A DNA stretch of 16,543 bases. Source: CAIOZA01 sp964464375. Its GTDB lineage: Bacteria > Bacteroidota > Ignavibacteria > Kapaibacteriales > UBA2268. Position numbers and translations under genes: made by a program. Location of the stretch: contig CAYXFU010000059.1 in the NCBI GenBank assembly GCA_964464375.1, forward strand, positions 1 to 16,543, given 5' to 3'. Below, in pieces: positions 5,888 through 13,679 of the stretch. The stretch's first letter is position 1; every line of letters starts with the position of its first letter. The notes beneath the pieces were generated by a model, which saw only the letters and a list, made by a program, of their open reading frames with translations, was not told where the DNA came from and searched no databases.

Positions 5888-8089
5888 TTACTCAACAATT
5901 AATTCTTCTGCAAACTCATCTCTTAATAATACTTCTTTAACCTGGTCTGAAGCGCCTTTAATTATTACATCTTCATCAATATTCATTTTTTGTTTTGCAA
6001 AAATTAATGCTCTTGCTCCTTCAGTAGAAAGCAACTTTAGATTCGAAACATCAATTGTTAGTGAATCACATTGTAACACTTTCTGTAATTCTTGTCTGAG
6101 TGGAATAATACCTCTGGAATCCAGCTCACCATTTAATGTCAGATATCCTTTCCCATCTACTATATCAGTCTTGGCAGAAAAATGTTCTAATCCTGCCGTG
6201 GGAGCTATTGTAACCTTGACCTTCATTCTTGTGTCTGATGCCGGTAGTTTAACTGTGAGATTATCAGCGTCGAAATCTGAATATTGTTCGCCGTTTATTG
6301 TTACACTTTCGATTTTAATACTTCCTTTAGGTAATAGATCGGGAGCTACATTTAAAATGCTATCCTTGAATCCGTTAGGTACCGGGCTGAAATAAAAATC
6401 CATCGGTTGCTTAGTAATCAATAAATTTGAATAAGTTGAGGCTAGATAACATAATTCAAATGAGTGATAGCCACTCATTGAATGTGAACCTTTGTTCCTT
6501 TCTGTACCCAGAAGAAATGGAAGCCCATTAGCCATAACATTGAAATAAACTGCACCGGAATCATGATCTAAGAACCATGCATTATAGAAAGCTATTGATT
6601 CTCTTGCTTGTTTTAAATATTGTGGATCCTTAAGAATACCATACATAATCAAATAAGCAAGTATTCCTTGTTCTTGCTGCCACCAGGCTTTTCTATCATG
6701 CCAATTATAACGAGGAACAGTTTCACCTTCAGCAAGTTCTCTATCGACTACATCATACCATCCACCTCTTTGAGAGTCTCCACCATGCAAAGGCATTAAT
6801 TCAGATATTTTCTTCGCAAATTCTACATATTTAGGATCCTGATTAATACTCCACATTCTCATAAGGTTCCAGGCAATCTTCAAATTATGACCAACAACAC
6901 CTTTATTCTGCTGCCAACCGTGATGGTGGTCATGAGACCAATCTTCTAAGAATTTCTCATTTACGAACACACTGTTATCATAATCCTGAAAGTGTTCTGT
7001 TATAGTGTCAGCAGTATCAATAAGCATATCTTTATGATTATCATCATTAGAAGCAATCACTAAATTGATAAGATACGCAGGAGCATGATCTCCAACTGAG
7101 TTCCAATTCTTTCTGGCACGATTACCACCCAAAGAATCACTTCGTGGATCGAATGTAACAGGATCAAGGTGAGAAAAATAACCTCCTAATTTATGATCCC
7201 GAAAATATCTGTCAAACAAATTCAAAGTGTGATCAATGTCTGCACGTATCAATGGATCTCCTGTCAATCTATAGGTCTGAGTTGGACCGGCAAGAGCATA
7301 AATTTGTTCATAAGCAGGTATTGCATCATAATCATCACCAAATTCCGACGAAAGAAGTTTTCTCTCCCTGACAGAATTAGCTGAAGCTTTTCTCATACCA
7401 GGTATATCAGTCATATTGGAGTTTAAAATTTTCTTAGAGTGGTGTTCAGAAAAGTCAACAGCATGATACCAGAAAGCGGTTTCTTCAGTGGGATCGTATG
7501 CTCTGAAGTGTTCACGTAAATATGCTGTACCTTTTTCAGCAGCTTCAAGATATTTTTCATTACCTGTTAGATTATATGCTGAGGCAAATCCATAAATTAA
7601 TCTTGAGATTGTATCTGTCTCCTGTCGTGTATTTTTAATTTGATTTCCATACAGATTGAGCATAGTATGGTACTTACTAAAATCAATAACATCATCCTCA
7701 CCGAACTGTGCATCAAGATAGAAATTGCCTAATTGTTGTATCTGCTTAATCCACCAGTCTTGCTTTTCGAAAACCCAATCGTGTTCGCTTCTACCAGCAA
7801 AAACAATATGCTTTACTTCAAATGGTTTACCTGCCTCAGGATAATAAATACCATAGGCAAAAAGAAACCTTCCTGGTACTACCATGTCTCTCATTTGACC
7901 GGTACAATCAATAAAAGATTCTCCAAGGTTACGAATTAACTCGGCATAAGTAGTTGATGTAAATTTAATTTCAAAATCTCTTTCGTCACTTGTTGTTAAT
8001 ATAAATTGATCCTTTGAAGGATCAAAGCTTTTTACATAACCAGTAATAAGATCAGAAATAGTAAAACCTAATCCTTGAGTATTTCCCAT
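5888..8089 (-). CDS. N-acylglucosamine 2-epimerase-like (alpha/alpha)6-barrel protein with C-terminal STAS domain
   Basis: A 733-aa protein and the last gene of the operon. The frame opens at a TTG (8101), but those first codons are themselves the ribosome binding site (TGGAGGG), so the ATG at 8089 is the start, 12 bases after the stop of the GlgX-like gene. Residues 1-105 are a beta-rich domain of unknown role (SDLITGYV, CTGQMRDMVVPGRF). Residues about 106-560 match the AGE/cellobiose-epimerase barrel: GHNLKIAWNLMR with His401, KAWWQQEQG with Glu473, and a C-terminal His pair region (536-542). In the family such residues catalyse aldose-ketose isomerisation or C2 epimerisation of sugars. Residues about 561-640 form a beta-domain. 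Residues about 641-733 are a STAS domain (anti-sigma-factor antagonist fold; IDVSNLKLLSTEGARAL). Where SpoIIAA has D-S-S-G, this has S-T-E-G (688-691), leaving Thr689 at the phosphosite. STAS fused to a sugar-enzyme fold is unusual. The substrate is unknown. Confidence 0.82.
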   Translation of the reverse strand: MGNTQGLGFTISDLITGYVKSFDPSKDQFILTTSDERDFEIKFTSTTYAELIRNLGESFIDCTGQMRDMVVPGRFLFAYGIYYPEAGKPFEVKHIVFAGRSEHDWVFEKQDWWIKQIQQLGNFYLDAQFGEDDVIDFSKYHTMLNLYGNQIKNTRQETDTISRLIYGFASAYNLTGNEKYLEAAEKGTAYLREHFRAYDPTEETAFWYHAVDFSEHHSKKILNSNMTDIPGMRKASANSVRERKLLSSEFGDDYDAIPAYEQIYALAGPTQTYRLTGDPLIRADIDHTLNLFDRYFRDHKLGGYFSHLDPVTFDPRSDSLGGNRARKNWNSVGDHAPAYLINLVIASNDDNHKDMLIDTADTITEHFQDYDNSVFVNEKFLEDWSHDHHHGWQQNKGVVGHNLKIAWNLMRMWSINQDPKYVEFAKKISELMPLHGGDSQRGGWYDVVDRELAEGETVPRYNWHDRKAWWQQEQGILAYLIMYGILKDPQYLKQARESIAFYNAWFLDHDSGAVYFNVMANGLPFLLGTERNKGSHSMSGYHSFELCYLASTYSNLLITKQPMDFYFSPVPNGFKDSILNVAPDLLPKGSIKIESVTINGEQYSDFDADNLTVKLPASDTRMKVKVTIAPTAGLEHFSAKTDIVDGKGYLTLNGELDSRGIIPLRQELQKVLQCDSLTIDVSNLKLLSTEGARALIFAKQKMNIDEDVIIKGASDQVKEVLLRDEFAEELIVE

Positions 8090-8101
8090 AAAACCCTCCA
8101 A

Positions 8102-10174
8102 TTATTTTGATATAAGAATTGCAATACTGTATGAATTAACATTATATAATTTTTCTTTACATAATTTTACGTTATTTTTTGATAATATGTCATTAGGTGA
8201 ATCCAACGATGAATCTACAAAACGATACCACTTTCTATCTTCAATATTAGGAATTTCAAAATCTAAATTTTGAGAATCCATGTTCATCATAACATGAATA
8301 TCAGGATCAGAATCAACAAAAGATGCTATTGTGAATGCCAATACACGAGAATTATCATCATACCACCCAGGAGAATTCAATTGGCAACCATGCCAGGATA
8401 TATCAGCCAATCCTCTTTCATTTATATTTCCTAAATAGAAGTAACTTCTTCTAAGATTACTGCAGTTTCTTCTAAATTCAATTATTTTTTGGGTGAATCT
8501 GAGTAAATCAGCATTTCTATCAACTAGCGACCAATCAAACCAAGCAAGATCATTATCCTGACAATACACATTATTATTGCCCTTTTGGGATTTCCCAACT
8601 TCATCACCTGAGAGAATCATTGGAACACCGGTAGATAAGAATAATACAGAAAGAAAATTTTTAATCCTTTGCTTCCTGAATAGAATTATTGACTGGTCAT
8701 CCGTTTCGCCTTCAATTCCGGAATTCCAACTCAAATTTTCATCAATACCATCATTGTTTTCTTCACCATTTGCCCAATTATTTTTCCTATTGTATGAAAC
8801 CAAGTCCATTAGTGTCATACCATCATGACATGCCATAAAGTTAATGCTGTTTGTAGGTCTGTGTCTTGAATGCTGATATAAATCAGCACTGCCAGCAACT
8901 CTTGCCGCTACATCACCTATCTGTTCAACGTCTCCCTTTAAAAACCTTCTGCATGAATCTCTGTACTTACCATTCCATTCAGACCATCTAAAACCAGTGA
9001 AATTACCTATTTGATATAAACCTGCGGCATCCCAGGCTTCAGCTATTAGTTTGGTACTTGAAAATATTTCGGCTAATTCCAGAGTCCATAACACTGGAGG
9101 ATGCTTAAGAGGAATTCCATCCTCACCTCTGGATAAAATTGATCCTTCATCAAATCTTAATCCATCAATATGCATTTCATTAATCCAATATGCCAGACAA
9201 TCAGTAATAAACTTCTCAACTACTGGATGGTTACAGTTAATCGTATTTCCGCAACCGGAGAAATCGAAATAGAACTCCCGAGATTCAGGTGATAAATAAT
9301 AGTATATTGAATTATCAATTCCTTTAAAATTTATTGTCGGACCTTGATGATTTCCTTCGCTGGAATGATTGAAAACAACATCTAAAATAATTTCAATCCC
9401 AGCCTTGTGAAGAGCTTTCACCATATCTCGAAACTCATTAATATGGTTACCTACTTCTGGGTTTATACAATACATGGCATGCGGGGCAAAGAAAGAATAA
9501 GTTGAATATCCCCAATAATTACTGAGTTCTTCCCCATTTTGTTTTACTTTCAAAATCTCCTTTGAGTCAAATTCAAATATTGGTAAAAGCTCAACTGCTG
9601 TGATTCCTAGAGATTTCAGGTAAGGAATTTTTTCTATAATCCCTCTAAAAGATCCCGGATGCTTCACGTTGGAACCTTCACCTTTAGTAAACCCTCTAAC
9701 ATGCATTTCATAAATAATTGAATCCTTAATTGGCAGATTAAGTGCTGTATCACCTTCCCAGTCATAATTACCTGAATCAATCACAACTGATCGCATTGAA
9801 GAGTGGAGATTATCGTCTTCACCACAAGCATCTACTCTGTTCCAGAGATCGTTTGTATTACCTTTAGAATATGGATCCAAAAGAATTTTATTAGGATTAA
9901 ACCTATGACCAGAAGATACATCCCTTTGTCCATCAATACGATATGCATAGTGAGTACCAGGTTTTAATCCTTCAACATATACATGCCAAAAATGAAATGT
10001 CCTATTCGTAATATGATCTATGTCTATTTCCAAAAATGGATCCAGATCATTGTGTTTGTTAAAAAGAAGAAGTTTAACTGATATTGCGTTCTCAGAAAAT
10101 ATCGAAAAATTAACACCATTAGCATCCGGTGTAGCACCAAGAGGATGAGCTTTTCCAGATTTAGTTTTATACAT
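8102..10174 (-). CDS. GlgX/isoamylase-type glycogen debranching enzyme (GH13)
   Basis: A 690-aa cytosolic alpha-glucan hydrolase of the isoamylase/GlgX type, about the usual length. It would cut alpha-1,6 branches of glycogen or limit dextrins. An N-terminal CBM48-like beta-domain (about 8-140: HPLGATPDANGVNFSIFSEN) leads into the GH13 barrel. The catalytic set is intact: region I DVVFNH (265-270), nucleophile Asp342 in GLRFDEGS, acid/base Glu379 in LIAEAWD, and stabiliser Asp451 in CHDGMTLMDLV. Classical GlgX usually has FRFDLAS and HDGFTLNDLV, so the surrounding residues are changed while the catalytic ones are kept. A C-terminal beta-domain completes it. AAGGA lies about eight bases before the ATG. 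The gene follows the VOC gene by 16 bases and precedes the epimerase-STAS gene by 12, which suggests these two sugar enzymes act together. No glgA, glgB or glgP is nearby, so it is probably not the housekeeping glycogen locus. I leave the symbol empty because substrate and paralogy are unclear. Confidence 0.85.
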   Translation of the reverse strand: MYKTKSGKAHPLGATPDANGVNFSIFSENAISVKLLLFNKHNDLDPFLEIDIDHITNRTFHFWHVYVEGLKPGTHYAYRIDGQRDVSSGHRFNPNKILLDPYSKGNTNDLWNRVDACGEDDNLHSSMRSVVIDSGNYDWEGDTALNLPIKDSIIYEMHVRGFTKGEGSNVKHPGSFRGIIEKIPYLKSLGITAVELLPIFEFDSKEILKVKQNGEELSNYWGYSTYSFFAPHAMYCINPEVGNHINEFRDMVKALHKAGIEIILDVVFNHSSEGNHQGPTINFKGIDNSIYYYLSPESREFYFDFSGCGNTINCNHPVVEKFITDCLAYWINEMHIDGLRFDEGSILSRGEDGIPLKHPPVLWTLELAEIFSSTKLIAEAWDAAGLYQIGNFTGFRWSEWNGKYRDSCRRFLKGDVEQIGDVAARVAGSADLYQHSRHRPTNSINFMACHDGMTLMDLVSYNRKNNWANGEENNDGIDENLSWNSGIEGETDDQSIILFRKQRIKNFLSVLFLSTGVPMILSGDEVGKSQKGNNNVYCQDNDLAWFDWSLVDRNADLLRFTQKIIEFRRNCSNLRRSYFYLGNINERGLADISWHGCQLNSPGWYDDNSRVLAFTIASFVDSDPDIHVMMNMDSQNLDFEIPNIEDRKWYRFVDSSLDSPNDILSKNNVKLCKEKLYNVNSYSIAILISK

Positions 10175-10190
10175 ACTTACTTTCCTTAAA

Positions 10191-10631
10191 TTATGATGCT
10201 AATTGTGGAGGATTTTCCTGATCAGTATAGCCCTGACTTATTTCAACGATATTCCCTTCAGGATCTCTAACCCAGACTGTTTTCCAGCCGTCTATTACTT
10301 CGTAAAATTTGAAAGGTCCTAGTGAAATTACTGCATCATTGCCCATTTCTTTTAACTTTGCATCAACACTTTCAACTTTAAAAGCCAGATGCCTTATCGC
10401 ATCAAAATGAGGTCCATCACCTTCTGTTACTTTTGGAGAATTTCTTACTGAATCGGCTTTAAAAATTTCTAGATAAAAGTTTTGATCATTTTTTACAAAA
10501 ACTACCTGATTATTGTCATCAATTTGTATTACTCTTGCTCTTCTAAACCCGAAATAGTTCGAGTAAAACTTTTCAACTGCAATTGGATCATTGCAGGAAA
10601 GAGCGGCATGTGCAAAAATCACATCTGACAT
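10191..10631 (-). CDS. VOC-family (glyoxalase/dioxygenase fold) metalloprotein
   Basis: A 146-aa single-module vicinal-oxygen-chelate protein. The open frame extends to 10664, overlapping the PfpI gene. The ATG at 10631 is better: it has GGAG eight bases upstream and leaves a 13-base gap. The fold is shown by paired beta-alpha-beta-beta-beta modules. The likely metal ligands are His8 (FAHAAL), Glu55 (YLEIFK), His81 (IRHLAFKV) and Glu130 (GNIVEIS), the same H/E-H/E set as in glyoxalase I. Family members isomerise glyoxal-thiol adducts, open aromatic rings, epimerise methylmalonyl-CoA or bind antibiotics, so the reaction cannot be named. The DPEGNIVEI motif is the typical C-terminal signature. 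Its operon setting next to DJ-1 proteins and an MBL hydrolase makes an oxo-acid or oxo-aldehyde substrate plausible. Confidence 0.85.
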   Translation of the reverse strand: MSDVIFAHAALSCNDPIAVEKFYSNYFGFRRARVIQIDDNNQVVFVKNDQNFYLEIFKADSVRNSPKVTEGDGPHFDAIRHLAFKVESVDAKLKEMGNDAVISLGPFKFYEVIDGWKTVWVRDPEGNIVEISQGYTDQENPPQLAS

Positions 10632-10644
10632 ATAAATTTCTCCA

Positions 10645-11211
10645 TCATTTAGATAATATTTCAATAATTTTACTTGCCATCAAATGGCAATGCCCCCCAG
10701 TTCTGGCAGTTACTAAATCACCATCAACTACTAAATCCTCATCAATATAATCAGCACCATAAGCTAAAGCATCAAAATAAAGATTATTATGGCAAACCAA
10801 TTTCCTGCCTTTAATGCATTCGCGGATGGGAGCTACAAGCCATAATCCATGACAAATAATTCCTTTTATTATGGACTTATGATCAAAGGCACGTTTCAAA
10901 AATACTGATGCAGGAGGGATCTGCCGGATATCATCAGTATATCTTAATCTATCGGAAACAATTCCTGATGGAACAATAATTGCAGAATAGGACTTTAGTT
11001 CTTCATCACTCATATTCTCAAAACTTTCGTGACATTCGAAAGGATAATGCTCCTCATGACCTTTAAAAGTTATATACGGCTGTCCCCATAATCTGGTGAG
11101 AAAATGAAGTTCTATTCCGGCTTCGGGAAAGCGATGTTCATAATAAAAAATTTCTTTTTCATAGAAATCACTTTCAAGCAGTACTCCGACTTTTTTGATA
11201 TTTGAGTTCAT
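10645..11211 (-). CDS. PfpI/DJ-1 family protein (third DJ-1-like protein of the operon)
   Basis: A 188-aa protein of the class I glutamine amidotransferase-like superfamily, PfpI branch, of normal PfpI length. The nucleophile elbow is GIICHGLWLV with Cys120 and adjacent His121; Glu13 near the first strand (LLESDFYEKE) could be the acidic partner. The C-terminus is typical PfpI (VVDGDLVTAR). Relatives act as glyoxalase III/deglycase-like enzymes, isocyanide hydratases or proteases, and the C-H dyad is the active form in PfpI. Unlike the two other DJ-1-like proteins of this operon it lacks their 60-80 extra residues and has His rather than Tyr after the Cys, so it should have a different task. 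AGGTG seven bases before the ATG supports the start. The preceding NTF2-like gene ends nine bases upstream. Confidence 0.85.
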   Translation of the reverse strand: MNSNIKKVGVLLESDFYEKEIFYYEHRFPEAGIELHFLTRLWGQPYITFKGHEEHYPFECHESFENMSDEELKSYSAIIVPSGIVSDRLRYTDDIRQIPPASVFLKRAFDHKSIIKGIICHGLWLVAPIRECIKGRKLVCHNNLYFDALAYGADYIDEDLVVDGDLVTARTGGHCHLMASKIIEILSK

Positions 11212-11220
11212 TTTTTACAC

Positions 11221-11574
11221 CTATTCGAAAGGTTTAGTATCATGAAAATTGGCGAAATATGTGATTTTATCATTTTCAACGGTATAATAGTTAGCACCCT
11301 TAAGGTCAAGCATTTCGCCGTTTGGCTTTGGTGATTTTATGTTCCATAAGGCAACTCCTATATTGCCTTCGGTTATTATTTCAAGAGGATAATTATGGAA
11401 ATCAGGATTTCCACGAAGTCCTTCAATGCCTTTAGCAAGGTCTGCTTTACCTTCAATTCTGCCTAATAGCTGTTCCTGCATTACAATATTTTCAGCAAAC
11501 AGTTCAACGTAATCGTCCCATCTGCCTGAATTTACAAATTCAAAATATGATTCAATTACTTCTCTTGTAGTCAT
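11221..11574 (-). CDS. NTF2/SnoaL-like small protein B
   Basis: A 117-aa protein with the cone-shaped NTF2-like (SnoaL/ketosteroid isomerase) fold. An N-terminal helix (EVIESYFEFVNSGRWDDYVELFAENI) is followed by beta-strands ending in the usual ITYFANFHDTKPF. Members are small cytosolic isomerases, cyclases, dehydratases or epoxide hydrolases, or non-catalytic binding proteins. The C-terminal His in NFHDTKPF is typical of the SnoaL-like group, but the catalytic residues cannot be assigned from sequence alone. AAGGA lies seven bases before the ATG. It is preceded 14 bases upstream by a second NTF2-like gene of clearly different sequence, so the two may form a heteromer or act in sequence. Confidence 0.75.
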   Translation of the reverse strand: MTTREVIESYFEFVNSGRWDDYVELFAENIVMQEQLLGRIEGKADLAKGIEGLRGNPDFHNYPLEIITEGNIGVALWNIKSPKPNGEMLDLKGANYYTVENDKITYFANFHDTKPFE

Positions 11575-11588
11575 TTTTTTTCCTTTTA

Positions 11589-12005
11589 TTATAATTTTAT
11601 AAAATCATCAAATGCTTCTACTTTATAACTTTTAATAACAGGTCTTCCAGTAGTGTCTTCTACTACGATCCATGATTGATGTGCATTAACACCAACCCAT
11701 TTGCTGTATCCTTCTGGCGGATCCCAGGTTTTTGCCTGCCAGTTGACTACTAAGGTCACTTTTGCAATGTTGCTTTCAATACTTATATCCAAAGACAAAA
11801 TATTATGAATCTGATCAAAGAATTTATTCGTAACTGTATGGTACCAGTTATTGAAACCATCTATATTATTAAAATCAGTTTCTGGAAATTTCATATATAA
11901 ATCATCTTTTGAAAGCATTGCAATCATTTCTTCAATTGGAGCATGATCAGTTAGCTTTTTAAACCAATAATATACAAGCTTATTTACATCAGATTTGATT
12001 AGCAT
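11589..12005 (-). CDS. NTF2/SnoaL-like small protein A
   Basis: A 138-aa protein. The open frame runs to 12056, overlapping the DJ-1 gene upstream. The ATG at 12005 has GAGG six bases before it and leaves a normal 19-base gap, so I take that start. The pattern fits an NTF2-like cone: helices (VNKLVYYWFKKL, IEEMIAML), then a strand-rich half with NIAKVTLVVNWQAKTW and SYKVEAFDDF. Trp and Asp/Glu residues line what would be the pocket, but no specific catalytic motif is recognisable. The likeness to protein B is of fold, not close sequence. Function is unknown; operon context suggests a role with the small-molecule enzymes around it. Family assignment is moderate. Confidence 0.6.
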   Translation of the reverse strand: MLIKSDVNKLVYYWFKKLTDHAPIEEMIAMLSKDDLYMKFPETDFNNIDGFNNWYHTVTNKFFDQIHNILSLDISIESNIAKVTLVVNWQAKTWDPPEGYSKWVGVNAHQSWIVVEDTTGRPVIKSYKVEAFDDFIKL

Positions 12006-12024
12006 AAGATACCTCAAATAATTA

Positions 12025-12780
12025 TTATGAAAGAACTTCTCTAAGTTTTTCACCAAACTGAATCGATGATTCGACCGATAAGCCGGTTACAAAAGGCAAA
12101 TCAACAGAAGTGCAAGGTTTTTCGCGATTAGCCTCAGCATCGGATAAAACCTTTCCGTTATCACCAACTGCGTCCTGAACCATAAATTGCAGAGGATATA
12201 CAAAACCAGCAGTTACAATATTTGTTCCCATATTGCCAGGAACAGTATTAACTAAATCATAACTCATATCGGCTGTAAAGTCCCATGCATGAGGATGAGC
12301 TGTAACTGTTTTACCATGAATAATACTTTTCATATTATTATCAGGATCTCTGGTAAAGCTTAATGCGGCAACTGCATAGCAAATAGCTCCGATAATTTTT
12401 TTGCTCTTATATGCTTTTAATACTAAATTATGTACGTTCATGTTTCCGGTAATATCAAATGGTGAACCGGGACCACCAACAATAACAAGAGCGTCGTAAT
12501 CATCCATATTAACTTTTGCAAAATTTAATGGATTATCCCATTCCCCTGTTTTAAGAATTTCGTTAACTCTGTCAACAACAGATTTAGGATTTACATTGTA
12601 ATTTTGAATTGGGTCAAGAAAGCTTGCATCTAAACTTGCTTTAAAGGGAAGTGGAGTTGTTCCTCTGTAAGTAGCTAATATACATTTATGACCGGCATTG
12701 TTAAGGATATCCCAGGGAGCCTGAAGTTCTTCAGCCCAAAGACCATAGTTGGATGCAATGAATAAAATTTTCTTTTTCAT
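12025..12780 (-). CDS. DJ-1/Hsp31-like protein 2 (type 1 glutamine amidotransferase-like)
   Basis: A 251-aa cytosolic protein of the DJ-1/PfpI superfamily, of the larger, Hsp31-like size. The first strand reads KKKILFIASNYGLWAEELQAP, with Glu17/Glu18 in the usual acidic position. The IVGGPGSPFD loop (100-109) precedes the nucleophile elbow GAICYAVAAL with Cys134. Tyr135 follows the Cys, where PfpI proteins have His. The conserved HPHAWDF segment (162-168) may supply the missing His. Known relatives are glutathione-independent glyoxalase III (Hsp31) and general amidotransferase-like hydrolases. It resembles DJ-1-like protein 1 at the operon head in length, in the C-Y elbow and in the C-terminal DAVG, DLPF/DYPF and S-F/Q-G patterns, so the two are probably paralogs or partner subunits. 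AGGGA lies upstream of the ATG. Confidence 0.82.
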   Translation of the reverse strand: MKKKILFIASNYGLWAEELQAPWDILNNAGHKCILATYRGTTPLPFKASLDASFLDPIQNYNVNPKSVVDRVNEILKTGEWDNPLNFAKVNMDDYDALVIVGGPGSPFDITGNMNVHNLVLKAYKSKKIIGAICYAVAALSFTRDPDNNMKSIIHGKTVTAHPHAWDFTADMSYDLVNTVPGNMGTNIVTAGFVYPLQFMVQDAVGDNGKVLSDAEANREKPCTSVDLPFVTGLSVESSIQFGEKLREVLS

Positions 12781-12796
12781 AATTTTTCCCTAGAAT

Positions 12797-13654
12797 TTAT
12801 AAAATACCATCAATTCTTAAAGCATTTACCATATCATCGAACTGCCAACCTGATAGAAACAGAAGATTTGTGTTTGGCAGGAACTGCTGCATTCTTGTAA
12901 AAAGTAATTGCTGTTCTTCAGTATTCAAAGTTGGCTTTTCACCGACAAGCTCTTTTAGCAAACGAAGAAAAGCAAGATTATAGCTCTTTTGCCAATAAAT
13001 TGTTTCAATACCATAATCAGCACCATGACCTCCATGAAAGACAGTGTTTATATTATACTTTTGCTGGACATAATCAAGCTGCTTCAGCCAGTTTGCTGAA
13101 TGACCATCACGGAAAAAAGTATGCATATAATTATACACAATATCTCCGCTGAAAACATGTTCAACATTATCAACATTAATTGTCCATGTGGTATCATCAT
13201 CAGACTCACAGGGACCCAAATCTTCGAGTGTGAATTCGACATCATCAAAAGAAGCCTTGAAACCGTCTTTAACTATCTGATTAGGAAAAACTCTTACGGC
13301 AGGATAATCCTGTCCGAATGCGTTAGGACTTCCAAGATAACCACTTTCTTCTGCATCACGGGAATGTGCCTGTGCTAGAGTGCCTTCAGTAGCAATTACC
13401 GGAATATCACCAAAACCTTTAATAAGCTCAGCAACACCTGTGTAATGATCGGGATGACCGTGAGTAAGAAGAACACCGACTAAAGGCTTTTTAATTTTAT
13501 CATTAATCATTGACCTTAAATCGGCAACTGATGAATTTGCTAATGTTGCATCTATAGCAACAACACTATTTGCGGATTCAACAAGGAAGGCATTAACATA
13601 AAACATTCCTACAGTTGATTCATATTTGTGTATTTTTGGAATGAAATCTATCAT
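12797..13654 (-). CDS. MBL-fold metallo-hydrolase
   Basis: A 285-aa metallo-beta-lactamase-fold hydrolase. The THGHPDHYTG motif gives His65, His67, Asp69 and His70. Asp171 lies in VFSGDIVYN and the last His is in FHGGHG (His207/His210). The second-metal His normally seen in a PGHT/S-type motif is replaced by LGPCESDDDTTW (146-157), where Cys149/Glu150 stand in. Similar GP-x-E-S-D-D-D-T variants occur in a group of MBL hydrolases (from memory), so this may be a natural alternative ligand set rather than loss of function. The C-terminal 80 residues are helical. GGGGA lies six bases before the ATG. Family members hydrolyse thioesters (glyoxalase II), lactones, phosphodiesters or sulfates. Beside the VOC and DJ-1 proteins a thioester or lactone is a fair guess, but unproven. 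Confidence 0.85.
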   Translation of the reverse strand: MIDFIPKIHKYESTVGMFYVNAFLVESANSVVAIDATLANSSVADLRSMINDKIKKPLVGVLLTHGHPDHYTGVAELIKGFGDIPVIATEGTLAQAHSRDAEESGYLGSPNAFGQDYPAVRVFPNQIVKDGFKASFDDVEFTLEDLGPCESDDDTTWTINVDNVEHVFSGDIVYNYMHTFFRDGHSANWLKQLDYVQQKYNINTVFHGGHGADYGIETIYWQKSYNLAFLRLLKELVGEKPTLNTEEQQLLFTRMQQFLPNTNLLFLSGWQFDDMVNALRIDGIL

Positions 13655-13679
13655 ATTTTATCCCCATAATATAAATAAA

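Noticed and set aside
8090..8101. TTG start for the epimerase-STAS gene
   Set aside because: These bases are the ribosome binding site TGGAGGG for the ATG at 8089.
10632..10664. Longer VOC protein overlapping the PfpI gene
   Set aside because: No ribosome binding site before the upstream ATG; the extra 11 residues do not fit the VOC fold, and ATG 10631 has a good site.
12006..12056. Longer NTF2-like protein A overlapping DJ-1-like protein 2
   Set aside because: GAGG is placed correctly for the ATG at 12005, which leaves a normal gap. The extra 17 residues come from the coding sequence of the neighbouring gene in another frame.
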